NCBI RefSeq assembly: GCF_030160115.1
Contig: NZ_BSNS01000020.1
Coordinates: 248,001-312,000 of the forward strand
From: Devosia nitrariae
Lineage (GTDB): Bacteria > Pseudomonadota > Alphaproteobacteria > Rhizobiales > Devosiaceae
Direction of reading: 5' to 3'
Length of the DNA stretch: 64,000 nucleotides
The notes beneath the pieces are model-generated. The model was not told where the DNA came from. It worked only from the letters and a program-made list of their open reading frames with translations, and searched no databases. The position numbers and the translations under genes are program-made. Below are positions 1 through 8,908 of this stretch, in pieces; the first letter of the stretch is position 1; each line of letters begins with the position of its first letter.

Positions 1-12
1 GATCGGTGCGGT

Positions 13-867
13 TTACCGGAACAGCATGACCGGGATCAGGACGGAGCGGATCATCTCGGTCGTGGTCGATCCGATGATGAAACTACGAACCCGCGTATGA
101 CCATAGGCGCCCATGACGAGCAGGTCGATCTGGTCGGCTTCCGCATGCCGCGCGATGACGGCTTCCGGCTGTCCTTCCTCGATGCTGATGTCAACCTGAT
201 AGCCGGCCTTGCGCAGGATGTCGGCGGAAGCCTCGATCTTGCCGCGCGCATCGGACGTGTCCTTGCCCGCCATGATCATCTGACAGGGCAGGCCCGGGAA
301 CAGAGCGCCGGTCGCGATGTGGTCGATGGCCTTCATGACGCTGGGTCCGCCATCGTAGGCGATCAGAAAACGCCTGACTGGCTTGTATTTGCGGTTGGCA
401 ACCATCACAGGCTTCCGGGTGCTGCGGACCACCCGCTCGAGGTTCGACCCCAAATGCATCTTGGCGAAGTCTGCGGCTTCGCCGCGCTTGCCGATCAGGA
501 CCAGATCGGCATCTGCCTCCAGTTCCTGAACCGCCTCGATGATGTCGCCGTTGCGCAATTTGGCATGGACGTCGGCAACACCGGCCGCAAGCAGGCGGGA
601 GACACCGGCGTCGACAATCAGCCGGCCGCGCTGCTGGGCGAGTTTGGCCCGTTGCTGATCGTGCGCGGCCAGTTCTTCCAGAAGGTGCTGCTGGGCATCG
701 GCCTCCAGATTTCCGCTGAAGCTGACGGGCACGCTGGTGGTCTCTCGGCGTCCGATGACATGAACGACGTCGACGGAGGCCCCGATCGTATTTGCAACCC
801 AGGCGGCGTGATCGAGAACGCTCTCTGAATAGATGGAACCATCGACGAATGCGATCAGCTTTGGCAT
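13..867 (-). CDS. Tandem universal stress protein (UspA family)
   Basis: A 284-residue cytoplasmic protein made of two Usp domains in tandem (about 1-158 and 165-284). The second domain ends with the ATP-binding glycine/serine motif GAYGHTRVRSFIIGSTT near residues 253-269; the first has a degenerate version (GKRGEAADF...LGSNLERVV). Usp proteins bind ATP or AMP and support survival of starvation, oxidative or respiratory stress. The ATG start has a strong upstream AGGAGGAG. The gene lies 16 bp downstream of the SulP transporter on the same strand, so the two are probably co-transcribed; a stress or ion-homeostasis link is inferred. No promoter of its own is evident. Confidence 0.93.
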   Translation of the reverse strand: MPKLIAFVDGSIYSESVLDHAAWVANTIGASVDVVHVIGRRETTSVPVSFSGNLEADAQQHLLEELAAHDQQRAKLAQQRGRLIVDAGVSRLLAAGVADVHAKLRNGDIIEAVQELEADADLVLIGKRGEAADFAKMHLGSNLERVVRSTRKPVMVANRKYKPVRRFLIAYDGGPSVMKAIDHIATGALFPGLPCQMIMAGKDTSDARGKIEASADILRKAGYQVDISIEEGQPEAVIARHAEADQIDLLVMGAYGHTRVRSFIIGSTTTEMIRSVLIPVMLFR

Positions 868-883
868 GGTCTCCTCCTCGTTC

Positions 884-2371
884 CTAATGACCCATGAGGC
901 GTTCGAGCGCCCCGGGCTTGTCGTGAATGGCCAGCCTGTCGACGATGGTTTCGCTGGCTTCGTTCATGCCGACGACATGGACTTCGGCTCCCTCGCGCCG
1001 GAACTTCAGGATGATCATGTCGAGTGCCTGCACGCTCGAAATATCCCAGATATGCGCGTGGGTGACGTCGATAGTGACCCTTTCGAGCGCTTCCCTGAAG
1101 TCAAAGGCGGAGGTGAAGTCTTCGGTCGAGGCAAAGAAAATCTGGCCTTCGACCTTGTATGTCCGTTCGCGCCCATCCTGCGAGAGCGTCGAGGTGATGC
1201 GGAAGATCTGCGAAATCTTCCAGGCAAAGAAGATGCCCGAGAGCAGCACGCCTACCAATACGCCGATGGCAAGGTTGTGCGTGTAAACGACGGTTGCAAC
1301 CGTCGCGAGCATGACGATCGAAGAGCTTCGCGGATGGGTGGCAAGGTTCCGGATGGACGCCCAAGAGAACGTACCGACGGAAACCATGATCATGATGGCG
1401 ACGAGTGCCGCCATGGGAATGACGCGAACGAGATCGCCGAGCACGAGGATCAGGAACAGCAGGAATGCCCCGGCAAGGAAGGTCGAGAGTCGCCCGCGGC
1501 CTCCGGATTTCACATTGATGATCGACTGGCCGATCATTGCGCAGCCGGCCATGCCGCCGATGAAGCCGGTAGCGGTATTGGCGATGCCCTGGCCGATGCA
1601 TTCCTGGTTCTTGTCGCTCTTTGTGTCGGTCAGGTCGTCGACAATCGTCGCGGTCATCAGGGATTCGAGAAGCCCCACCACGGCCACGGCGGCCGAATAG
1701 GGCAGGATAATCATTAGCGTCTCGAAACTGAGCGGTATCTGCGGAATGAGGAACACAGGCAACGTCGAGGGCAATTCGCCCATATCACCGACCGTACGCA
1801 GATCGAAGTTGAAGACCATCGAGAGCGTGGTCAGCACCACAATGCACACCAGCGGCGAGGGCACGGCCTTGGTCAGGCGCGGGAAGAGGTAGATGATGGC
1901 GAGCCCGCCGGCTACCATCACGTAGGTCAGCCAGGTAACGTTGATGAGTTCGGGCAGTTGCGCCATGAAGATGAGGATGGCCAGCGCATTGACGAAGCCG
2001 GTCATCACCGACTTCGACACGAACCGCATGACATAACCGAGCTTCAGGAGACCCGCGCCGATCTGAAGCAATCCCGCAAGGACCGTCGCGGCCAGCAGAT
2101 AGTTGAGCCCATGGTCCCTGACGAGCGTGACCATGAGCACGGCCGTGGCCGCGGTCGCCGCCGAGATCATGCCGGGGCGGCCGCCGACAAAGGCGATAAG
2201 AACCGCGATCGAGAACGATGCATAAAGGCCAACCTTGGGATCGACGCCCGCGATGATCGAGAAAGCGATGGCTTCGGGAATGAGGGCGAGCGCGACGACG
2301 AGACCGGCGAGGATGTCTGCGCGAATGTTACCGAACCACTCGGATCGCATTCGGGACATGAACTCAATCAT
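884..2371 (-). CDS. SulP-family anion transporter with STAS domain
   Basis: A 495-residue inner-membrane protein. About the first 390 residues are a run of hydrophobic helices typical of SulP/SLC26 carriers (sulfate, bicarbonate or dicarboxylates). The C-terminal 100 residues form a STAS domain ([18 protein letters not shown]). The start is placed at ATG 2371 because GAGGAAAT lies just before it; a longer reading to 2422 has no ribosome site. The substrate cannot be told from sequence: bicarbonate and sulfate are both possible, and no sulfate-assimilation gene is nearby. It is followed at 16 bp by a universal stress protein, which suggests a stress-responsive two-gene operon. Confidence 0.92.
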   Translation of the reverse strand: MIEFMSRMRSEWFGNIRADILAGLVVALALIPEAIAFSIIAGVDPKVGLYASFSIAVLIAFVGGRPGMISAATAATAVLMVTLVRDHGLNYLLAATVLAGLLQIGAGLLKLGYVMRFVSKSVMTGFVNALAILIFMAQLPELINVTWLTYVMVAGGLAIIYLFPRLTKAVPSPLVCIVVLTTLSMVFNFDLRTVGDMGELPSTLPVFLIPQIPLSFETLMIILPYSAAVAVVGLLESLMTATIVDDLTDTKSDKNQECIGQGIANTATGFIGGMAGCAMIGQSIINVKSGGRGRLSTFLAGAFLLFLILVLGDLVRVIPMAALVAIMIMVSVGTFSWASIRNLATHPRSSSIVMLATVATVVYTHNLAIGVLVGVLLSGIFFAWKISQIFRITSTLSQDGRERTYKVEGQIFFASTEDFTSAFDFREALERVTIDVTHAHIWDISSVQALDMIILKFRREGAEVHVVGMNEASETIVDRLAIHDKPGALERLMGH

Positions 2372-3062
2372 AGTATGATTTCCTCGGTTTGAAGGGATTG
2401 GAGGCGCTAACGACCGCTGCACCGACGCTCACGAGCATGCGCCACGTCATGCATGGCTCGACCATCCATCCGCAAACGAGATGACCTGTACGGCAATTCG
2501 CAAATGTCGGGGGCCCGTATCACCGCTTGGCAAATGGCCGTGCGGGACCGGGCAGGGCGGTTATAGGTTGCCGGGGGATAGGCGCCCGGAGAAGCCACTC
2601 GCCGAGCGAGTCCGTCGTGCCACGTTCTTGCCTTAAACGGGCAATGGCTGCAAGACATAGTCCGTTTGTGCAGATTGCATGGCTTTGATCTGTCGAGATG
2701 ACGCTGGAGTGATTCCGCTCCCGCCTGGCCGCCAACGGTGAAGCGGAACTGCAGGTGAGTTGAGTACAGACGGATCGGAAATCGAAGGCGCTGTAAGCAA
2801 GCACACGGACCCGCAGGTCGAGGCGACAGTCTATCGCGCGCTGATTGCGCAGCTCAAGCCTGCCGTTCCGATTCAATCGGAACGCGAAATGCTCCAGGCG
2901 ATGGATGGGCCCTCTGTGAGCTCTGTGGGTGAAATTCGAGGTAGACCACACCAGTTGTGTGCCGTATTGGGATTTCTGCCAATAGTGGTGATTGGCACTT
3001 GAGCACACAATAGGCGCCATGGAAGGCTCTAGCGGCGAGTCGGCCATTCGTAGGAAGAGGCG
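2372..3062. other. Intergenic region without a convincing gene
   Basis: About 690 bases between the SulP gene and a tiny membrane protein. Short open frames exist on both strands (for example + 2760..3002 starting at TTG, and - 2520..3068) but none has a good ribosome site, a recognisable domain or plausible protein composition. The right part must hold the promoter for the small gene at 3063, and the left part that of the SulP operon. I see no clear RNA gene or repeat. Confidence 0.5.
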
Positions 3063-3221
3063 ATGCAACAGGCACTTCAGCTGCTCGAGCGGCTGGGCTA
3101 CCCGAGAGACGGGCTGGCGTGGGTCAAGCGTCAGCGTGCATGGGTGATCGTGATGTTGGCGATTGCAAGTTGGGCCGCCGTGGCACTGATCATAGGGGGG
3201 CTAGCAGGCTTGGCCGGCTGA
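3063..3221 (+). CDS. Small single-pass membrane protein (52 aa)
   Basis: A 52-residue reading frame starting at ATG with GGAAGAGG a few bases upstream. The N-terminal half is polar and basic (MQQALQLLERLGYPRDGLAW); the C-terminal half is one hydrophobic helix (VIVMLAIASWAAVALIIGGLAGLAG). It ends with TGA. I do not recognise a family. It converges with another tiny membrane protein at 3238..3387. The combination of a start signal and a clean transmembrane segment makes it likely real, but function is unknown. Confidence 0.55.
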   Translation: MQQALQLLERLGYPRDGLAWVKRQRAWVIVMLAIASWAAVALIIGGLAGLAG

Positions 3222-3237
3222 CGTGGTGCTCGCCTTC

Positions 3238-3387
3238 TTAGCCAAGAATGACGCGTGCAACGATTTGAAACGCAAAAAGCGCAGCAAAGACAAGAAGCCA
3301 GCCCGCGACCGCGAAACCCACGATCGTCCAGCCACGACCAGAAGCCGCGCGATCCTTGTCTGCTGAACCGTGATATTCCTGAAGCAT
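3238..3387 (-). CDS. Small single-pass membrane protein (49 aa)
   Basis: A 49-residue frame with an ATG start and AGGGG about six bases upstream. After a polar N-terminus (MLQEYHGSADKDRAASGRG) comes one hydrophobic helix (WTIVGFAVAGWLLVFAALFAF) and a short tail. It is encoded opposite to, and 16 bp from the end of, the 52-aa membrane protein, and 117 bp from the end of the glycosyltransferase gene on the same strand. No known family is recognised. Membrane localisation is inferred from hydrophobicity only. Confidence 0.55.
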   Translation of the reverse strand: MLQEYHGSADKDRAASGRGWTIVGFAVAGWLLVFAALFAFQIVARVILG

Positions 3388-3504
3388 AGCGTACCCCTAA
3401 CTCCCGAACCGTTAATCGGTTCTAAAGTTGAGCTCAGAACTCCAACGGGTGCGTCGGTGTTCTGTTCCCATAGGGCTGTCGTGTGGGACTATCCATCGGC
3501 TCCG

Positions 3505-4287
3505 TCAGTAGCCGTTCCCGGTTATGAATTCCGCTTTGAGCGTGCGGAAAATGATGACGATGTCCAGCCAGAGCGAAAAATTCTGAACATAGGCAATATC
3601 ATGGTCGATACGAGCCTTTGACCGGATCCGGTCGATGGTGGGACCACGATATCCGTTGGCTTGCGCCCAGCCCGTCAAACCAGGGCGCATCATATGGCGC
3701 ATGTCGTAGTATGGGACGAGTTCGCGGTAGGCAAGGCCTGCAGCCTGCTGTCCTCCGACGTGCGGTCTGGGTCCGACGATAGACATATCACCCTTCACGA
3801 CATTGAGGAGTTGGGGAAGCTCATCAATGCTGGTTCGGCGCAGAAAATTGCCGACCGGAGTCACGCGTGAATCGGCTTTTGTTGTTTGCCCGACGCCGGA
3901 AGGATCGCAGTCATCCACATACATGGTTCTGAATTTTAGAATAGAGAAGGTTTTCCCTAAAATGCCTTCCCGCTCCTGCTTAAACAGTACTGGTCCAGAA
4001 CTATTGATCTTGATAGCTGCCGCGACGATCAGCAGAAGTGGAGCTAAAAACGCTAATATTGCTAACGACAATAGAATATCCATAAATCGCTTGGCCGATA
4101 GCTGAATATTGCGCTTTAGGTCCTGCGGCGGCTGCTCGGGGAGCTTTCCAAAGAAGTTCGCAGTCAGCCCGCTGCAATCCAAAGAAAAAATGGATCCTTG
4201 ATATGTCGATTCGCTGGAAGCTATCGTTTTGACGTGGTTCGTTACGTCCGATTCACTCGGCAGAGAATAAGCGGCGCCATTACTCAT
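3505..4287 (-). CDS. ExoY-type polyprenyl-phosphate sugar transferase
   Basis: A 260-residue member of the bacterial sugar transferase family (ExoY/WbaP C-terminal type), which moves a sugar phosphate from a nucleotide sugar to undecaprenyl phosphate to begin exopolysaccharide synthesis at the inner membrane. Seen in sequence: a membrane helix around 58-80 preceded by KRFMD, then the conserved VLFKQER..G and FSILKFRTM motif, SIDELPQLLNV, MSIVGPRPH and GLTGWAQANGYRG. The start is set at ATG 4287, preceded by GGGGAAAACGAG; an upstream ATG at 4317 lacks a ribosome site. No other polysaccharide genes are adjacent, so it is a solitary priming enzyme here. The upstream DNA is AT-rich compared with the rest. 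Confidence 0.92.
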   Translation of the reverse strand: MSNGAAYSLPSESDVTNHVKTIASSESTYQGSIFSLDCSGLTANFFGKLPEQPPQDLKRNIQLSAKRFMDILLSLAILAFLAPLLLIVAAAIKINSSGPVLFKQEREGILGKTFSILKFRTMYVDDCDPSGVGQTTKADSRVTPVGNFLRRTSIDELPQLLNVVKGDMSIVGPRPHVGGQQAAGLAYRELVPYYDMRHMMRPGLTGWAQANGYRGPTIDRIRSKARIDHDIAYVQNFSLWLDIVIIFRTLKAEFITGNGY

Positions 4288-4594
4288 CTCGTTTTCCCCA
4301 AAGCCTTCGTGTTTCATTTGGACGCGCCGCACTCGCCAAACTACTAACGTTGGTTAAGTTCTCTCTCTAATGTTATTAAATCATTGTTAAGCATTGCATG
4401 GCGCCAGTCATCAAGCAAGTGGCATCGCCGGGCACGCCGAGCGCGTAGAGGACGGTTGCACCATGCTGTTCAAGTTCGAGTGTTGCTTGCACCTTCCGCC
4501 ATCCAGGTATCATCCCTACCCGGCGCGACTGAACACCAAACCAGGTCTTGGCAGGCGGCGAGATCGACGTATGAAAGTCGGATCCGGCAAACAC
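4288..4594. other. Intergenic region, AT-rich promoter segment
   Basis: About 307 bases. The left 100 bases, upstream of the sugar transferase, are AT-rich (many TTAA/ATTAA steps) and probably hold its promoter. A 72-codon minus-strand frame (4376..4594) begins with GTG directly after the stop of the next gene but lacks a ribosome site and resembles no family, so it is not called. Confidence 0.4.
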
Positions 4595-4789
4595 CTAATG
4601 CTTTTCGATCAATGTCCTGCCGGCGATCGTCAGGAGATAGTTATCGCCGGCTCTGTCGACCCACCCCTTGGCCTGAAGGCTTCCCGCCAGCTCTGGCGGT
4701 GGCACATAGCCTGGTTGGTCACAGAGACGGCTTAACGCCGCAATCTCGCTCGGGTTTGCTCCTTCCAACACGGCATCACGCAACTGCAT
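4595..4789 (-). CDS. Small conserved-looking hypothetical protein (64 aa)
   Basis: A 64-residue soluble protein with a strong ribosome site (AGAGGGAGAGGGG) before its ATG. The sequence has an alternating helical pattern ending in GWVDRAGDNYLLTIAGRTLIE, which looks like the recognition-helix-plus-wing part of a small winged-helix domain (wing strand NYLLTIAGRTL). No family name can be given with certainty. The upstream 200 bases contain the inverted repeat CTTAAGAAATGCTTAAG (around 4856-4872). It is isolated from other functional clusters. Confidence 0.6.
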   Translation of the reverse strand: MQLRDAVLEGANPSEIAALSRLCDQPGYVPPPELAGSLQAKGWVDRAGDNYLLTIAGRTLIEKH

Positions 4790-5005
4790 TGGTCCCCTCT
4801 CCCTCTAGGCAGGATTGACAATGCGGCAGGTGCCCGCGAGTTCCAATCTTAATCTTAAGAAATGCTTAAGGCATCGGGCCCGTGTGGCAGAGTGCAGGAG
4901 GGGCGTCCCCACCTTTTTGGGTGGGGACGCAAAACATCGCTGGACCCAACCGCCACGAATCAAGTCTTAGTAGTTCAAGCGGGGTTCGTTTTGGGGGGAA
5001 CAGTA

Positions 5006-5116
5006 ATGCCGCGTCTTTACGTGGTCGTCCCACTGGCTATTCTGTCCTGGATTCTAGTAATTGGAATGGGTTGGCTAATGGCGGACCTCAGCCTTTCGAT
5101 GTCATTCCTTCGCTAG
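5006..5116 (+). CDS. Very small membrane protein (36 aa)
   Basis: A 36-residue frame, ATG start with GGGGGGAA upstream, consisting mostly of one hydrophobic segment (LYVVVPLAILSWILVIGMGWLMA). A longer in-frame reading from 4862 exists but has an unlikely polar N-terminus and no ribosome site. Too short for a family assignment; called because of the start signal plus a clean transmembrane helix. Confidence 0.45.
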   Translation: MPRLYVVVPLAILSWILVIGMGWLMADLSLSMSFLR

Positions 5117-5202
5117 AAAAGCCCTAGCGCATGTGGACCGCGCAGCTGGGAGCGGCGCCCCATGGGAGCTTTTTTGTGTGCCAATGGCGGAAGAATGCGC
5201 CT

Positions 5203-6683
5203 TCAAGGGCCGTCTGCCAGTTGAACCGCGACTTGCCCTTCGCCAACTGAAGCGACCTTCGAACTGGTCTGCGATGCCTGAGACTCACGGCTCTCAAGCC
5301 GTGCCGAGAGTTGGCCGCGGGTGTGCCTGCCCGGCACCAGCACGCCGGCGAAGAGTGAACCCGCAAAGGCCATGGCTGCAAAAGTCCATGCGGCGCCGGC
5401 AAAGCCGGCAACGAAGTCGCCTGGGCTCGCATGGTCACCAACAAGTGCAAACGTCGTCGTGCCCAGCGCGATGCCCGCCGCGCCGCCGAGAAACTGAAAC
5501 ACGCCATAGGCGCCCGTCGCCTTGCCCATCTGTTCGGCGCTGACCGAACCCATCACCGCGCTCTGGTTTGCTGGGTTGGCCATGGATGCGCCGACACCGG
5601 CCAGGACCAGCGGCAATGCCAAGGCGGCGAAGCTCATGTCCGATGAGGCGGTGAGTGCGATGATGGCGAGGCCGCCGCCCTCGAACAGCAGGCCCAGCGA
5701 GATCAGCGGCCGCTCGCCGACCTTTCGGATCAGGTTGCCGACCAGTGGCGCGACGAAGAACAACGTTGCCGTCCATGGCAGAACGCGTAAGCCCGCCTCG
5801 AGCGGCGAGTAGCCCTGTCCGACCTGGAGGAACTGGGCGATGAAGAACAACGTGCCGTAAAGGGCTCCATAGTGCAAAAAAGCCGCGCCGAGGCCACCGG
5901 TGAAGGCGCCACGGGTAAAGAGCTCTGGCGGAAGCATCGGTTCGGCCGCCGAGCGCTGCCGGACGATAAACGCAGTGACGAGCACCACAGCGGCAGCAAA
6001 GCTCCACAGCACCTCGGTAGCGCCCCAGCCCAGCTCTGCCGTCCGCATCAAAGCCCAGGTCGTGCCGAAAGCTGCGCCAGCACCAGGAATATCGATCCGC
6101 GCATCGCCACCACGGTTTTCGCCGAGCTTGGCGACGGCGAGCGGGATCAGCACGAGGCCTATTGGCACGTTGATCCAGAAGATCCACGTCCAGTCGAGAC
6201 TTTGCGCGATCGCGCCGCCGACAACAGGGCCACTGAGCACGGCAAGGCCGGTGATCGCACCGAACTTGCCCAGCGCCTTTCCGCGGATTTCCCGGGGTAG
6301 GCGGCACCGAGTATCGCCAAGCCCAGCGGCATGATCAATGCAGCGCCGGCGCTCTGTATCACCCGTGCTGCAATCAACATGCCGATGTCTTGAGACAGCG
6401 CGCAGCCGACTGAGGCCAGAAGAAAGATCGTCAGCCCCAGGACGAAGAAGCGCTTGCGCCCGAAGCGTTCGCCGAGCGCTGCGCCTATTGTGAGCAGAAC
6501 GGCGAAGCTGAGATTGTAGCCGTTCACCGACCATTCGAGCTGGTGGAGTGTGGCCCCCAGGCTCGCCTGGATTTTGGTCAACGCCGTAGACATGACCATG
6601 GCGTCAAGCGCGACGATGAAGGAAGCGAGAGCAACGAGGGAAAGAACCCAGCCCCGTGCCCGTTCGCAGGAAATGTCGTTCAT
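5203..6683 (-). pseudogene. DHA2-type MFS multidrug exporter, frameshifted
   Basis: Two overlapping minus-strand frames together make one EmrB/QacA-like major facilitator protein of about 490 residues. The N-terminal part (6683 to about 6295) has MSTALTKIQASLG, WSVNGYNL and GERFGRKRFF; the C-terminal part (about 6300 to 5203) continues with KALGKFGAITGLAVLSGPVVGG (motif C) and further membrane helices. The break falls in the C/G run at 6291-6297: adding one C would give AAYPREIRGKALG, the usual sequence at this point. This is either a real single-base deletion or a sequencing error. A true deletion would leave only about five helices and no transport. The start ATG at 6683 follows a weak ribosome site. 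Confidence 0.8.
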
Positions 6684-6818
6684 TGTGTCCTCGATTTGTC
6701 TGCACCGGACGGGGTGCGTTCGAAGACATGACGAAACGGAGACGACGAAAGATTCTCCGCGTCAGGAGAATTTTTTCGGCTTGGGCAATCGTCCTTGGCG
6801 ATATCCAAGGAGAAAGCA

Positions 6819-7142
6819 ATGTCCTTCACCGCCATTCGTTACCGCATCAAACCTGAACTACGGGATGAGAACCGCATCCGGATCGAAGCCGTGTTCGCCG
6901 AACTCACAAAGCAGGCGCCGGAAGACCTGCGCTACATGGCGCTGCAGCTCGAGGATGGCACCTTCATCCATATCGTCGACCGCGACTCTGCCGACGATCC
7001 GTTCGAGCACAATGCGGCGTTCAAAGCGTTCACAGTAGGCCTAAACGACCGCCAGGCCGAGCCGACGGTGCGCCAGGCCGAGCCGACGGTGCGCCAGCCC
7101 GCCCGGGTAGTTGGCCAGTATTGGATGCTTGCAGGTAACTAA
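6819..7142 (+). CDS. Small dimeric-barrel-like hypothetical protein
   Basis: A 107-residue soluble protein. The start is set at ATG 6819 because AAGGAG lies 8 bases before it. The pattern (SFTAIRYRIKPE... a long helix... YMALQLEDGTFIHIVDRD... FEHNAAFKAFT) resembles the ferredoxin-like fold of antibiotic-biosynthesis-monooxygenase (ABM) type proteins; this is fold-level inference only. Near the C-terminus it carries a duplicated heptapeptide RQAEPTV from a 21-bp tandem repeat. Its last four bases overlap the end of the converging sigma factor gene. Function unknown. Confidence 0.7.
   Translation: MSFTAIRYRIKPELRDENRIRIEAVFAELTKQAPEDLRYMALQLEDGTFIHIVDRDSADDPFEHNAAFKAFTVGLNDRQAEPTVRQAEPTVRQPARVVGQYWMLAGN
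7050..7097 (+). repeat. 21-bp in-frame tandem repeat
   Basis: Two exact copies of a 21-bp unit (7050-7070 and 7071-7091) followed by the first 6 bases of a third. The unit length is a multiple of three, so it duplicates RQAEPTV inside the small protein at 6819..7142 without breaking the frame. This looks like recent slippage or recombination. Confidence 0.9.
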
Positions 7143-8031
7143 TCTGCCGGATCTATACGCGCGGCCGCGAGCACGTAACGCGCATGGCGGAAGTCGCGGA
7201 TGGCCGCGACTTTCTCTTCCGCCCACTCTAGGAGCATGAATGAGGTCGGCGCGGCCTCGGCCGCGCGCGGATCGTGGACCAGGATGGCGGGGCGGCCTTC
7301 GACGAAACCGAGCGACAAAGACCAGTCCGCCATGTCGTCATACCGGGCGAAGTAGACCGAGACCCGAGACTTGCCGCGCAAGTGCAGGCGGTTGACCAGA
7401 TCAAGCTGCACGTCCTCTGCGATCATCGCCCGGATGGCATCGAAGTCCCGAGCATTGAACCGGTCGATATAGTGCCGCAGGCGCCGTTCCTCGTACGGGC
7501 TCATCGTGGGTACCTGCGGCGGGCCGATGTTTTCGGCGATCCTGGCCAGACTGGCGCGACCGCGATGCAACGCCGCTTTGGTTCCCGCCAGGCTCGACTC
7601 GACCACCGAGCTGGCTTCGTCAAGGCTGAGGCCGAGCACATCGACCAGGATGCACGTGCTGCGCTGGAGCAGGGCAGGTGCATAAAGGTCCGCAAGGACT
7701 CTGCGGCGATCTGCCGGCTCTCTGCGCTCGACCGGCCATCCTCGACAAGGTCCATGTCGGCATCCTCCGCAACCAGCAGCCGTTCGCGGCGCCTCCGCCG
7801 CAAGTGATCGAGCGACGCATTGTGGCAGATGCGAAAGAGCCAGGGCTCGAGATCGTCGACGACCGTTGCCCGCTCTATGGCGGTGTAGGCCTTCAGCAAG
7901 GCTTCCTGCAGCACGTCCTCGCCGTCGATGACAGAGCCGGTCATGCCCGCGGCATAACGGTGCAGACGCGGCCGCAGTACTCTCACCCGCGCCTCGAACT
8001 CCGCGCTCGCATCAGTTGTCGTCTCTGCCAT
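7139..8031 (-). pseudogene. ECF sigma factor with SnoaL-like C-terminus, frameshifted
   Basis: Two minus-strand frames join to one extracytoplasmic-function sigma factor of about 297 residues. Region 2 is seen as RYAAGMTGSVIDGEDVLQEALLKAY with ...EPWLFRICHNASLDHLRRRRRE; region 4 follows as LQRSTCILVDVLGLSLDEASSVVESSLAGTKAALHRGRA; the rest (MSPYEERRLRHYIDRFNARDFDAIRAMIAEDVQLD onward) is a SnoaL/NTF2-like extension. This architecture is known from the ECF41/ECF56-type groups, where the tail tunes activity. The frame breaks at about 7671-7676 between regions 2 and 4; one extra base there restores LPxLQRS. As read, the protein loses region 4. The start is ATG 8031 with GGAG upstream. Confidence 0.8.
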
Positions 8032-8119
8032 AGCCCGGACTCCATCTTCTCCATGATCCAGACGTTCAGCGCGCCGGGAGAGAGTGTCCGTCACCGAGAT
8101 ATCGCGTCTCGCACTCCGG

Positions 8120-8881
8120 TCAGGTGACGGAATAGCCTCCATCGACCACTAGGGTCGTGCCGACGACGAAAGCAGCGAGGGGCGAGCAGAGATAGAGTAC
8201 CGCGTTGGCGACATCGTCGGGGGTTCCCCAGCGGTTGAGTGGCGTGCGTGCCAGAATGGCGTCCGACCGAGAAGCATCGTCGCGCAGCGCCTGGGTCAGC
8301 GGCGTGGCGATCCATCCCGGCGCGACAGCGTTGACGCGGATTCTCTCGGGTGCATAGGCGATGGCCAGGGACTTGGTGAGCTGGGATATGCCGCCTTTGC
8401 TCGCTGCATATCCCGGCACGAGGCCACCCCCGAAGATGGAAAGCATGGAGGCGGTATTGACGATGGCGCCGCTTCCGGAGGCCGCCAGCAGCGGCCGCGC
8501 CGCCACGCACATGCGCATGGTGCCGCTGAGGTTGACGTCGATGACCTGGTCGAAGACCTCGGGGTCGAGCTCGGCGCCGCGGCGGATGATGCCGGCGCAA
8601 TTGACGAGCACATCGAGGCCAGCAAGCTCCCCAACCAGGGCGTCGACAGCCTGCTTGTCACGCACATCGAGCAGGGCAAGCTCAGCCGCGGCGAAAACCG
8701 GATCAGCTTGCAGGGCGGCGATCTCGCCCTCGGCAATGCCGGTCGCCGTAACCTCGGCGCCTGCCTGAAGGAACGCACGCGCCACTGCCGCTCCGATCCC
8801 GGACGTGCCGCCGGTCACCAGAACACGCTTGCCTGCAAAGGAGCCGGCTGGCCACCACGCCGCTTCGGCGGTTGAACTCAT
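8120..8881 (-). CDS. Short-chain dehydrogenase/reductase (SDR)
   Basis: A 253-residue classical SDR. Cofactor motif TGGTSGIG at 23-30, NCAG at 94-97, catalytic Ser145, Tyr158 and Lys162 (NTASMLS ... PGYAASKGG), and the C-terminal VVDGGYS. Such enzymes oxidise or reduce a secondary alcohol with NAD(P); the closest family feel is sugar-acid dehydrogenases of the KduD type, but the substrate is not evident. It is the last gene of the leftward operon LacI - binding protein - sulfatase - cupin - SDR, 27 bp after the cupin, and so probably acts on a product of the desulfated compound. Confidence 0.92.
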   Translation of the reverse strand: MSSTAEAAWWPAGSFAGKRVLVTGGTSGIGAAVARAFLQAGAEVTATGIAEGEIAALQADPVFAAAELALLDVRDKQAVDALVGELAGLDVLVNCAGIIRRGAELDPEVFDQVIDVNLSGTMRMCVAARPLLAASGSGAIVNTASMLSIFGGGLVPGYAASKGGISQLTKSLAIAYAPERIRVNAVAPGWIATPLTQALRDDASRSDAILARTPLNRWGTPDDVANAVLYLCSPLAAFVVGTTLVVDGGYSVT

Positions 8882-8908
8882 TTCGATAGTTCCGTGTAGT
8901 GGCAGACC

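Noticed and set aside
97..828. Long plus-strand open frame opposite the universal stress protein
   Set aside because: It is the shadow of the real minus-strand gene; no family similarity and no start signal.
2760..3002. 80-codon plus-strand frame starting with TTG
   Set aside because: No proper ribosome site and no recognisable fold; composition is not protein-like enough.
4376..4594. 72-codon minus-strand frame after the 64-aa gene
   Set aside because: GTG start without ribosome site and unlike any family; left as intergenic.
5130..5180. Possible terminator near the stretch ending in TTTTTT
   Set aside because: I could not find convincing complementary arms before the T-run.
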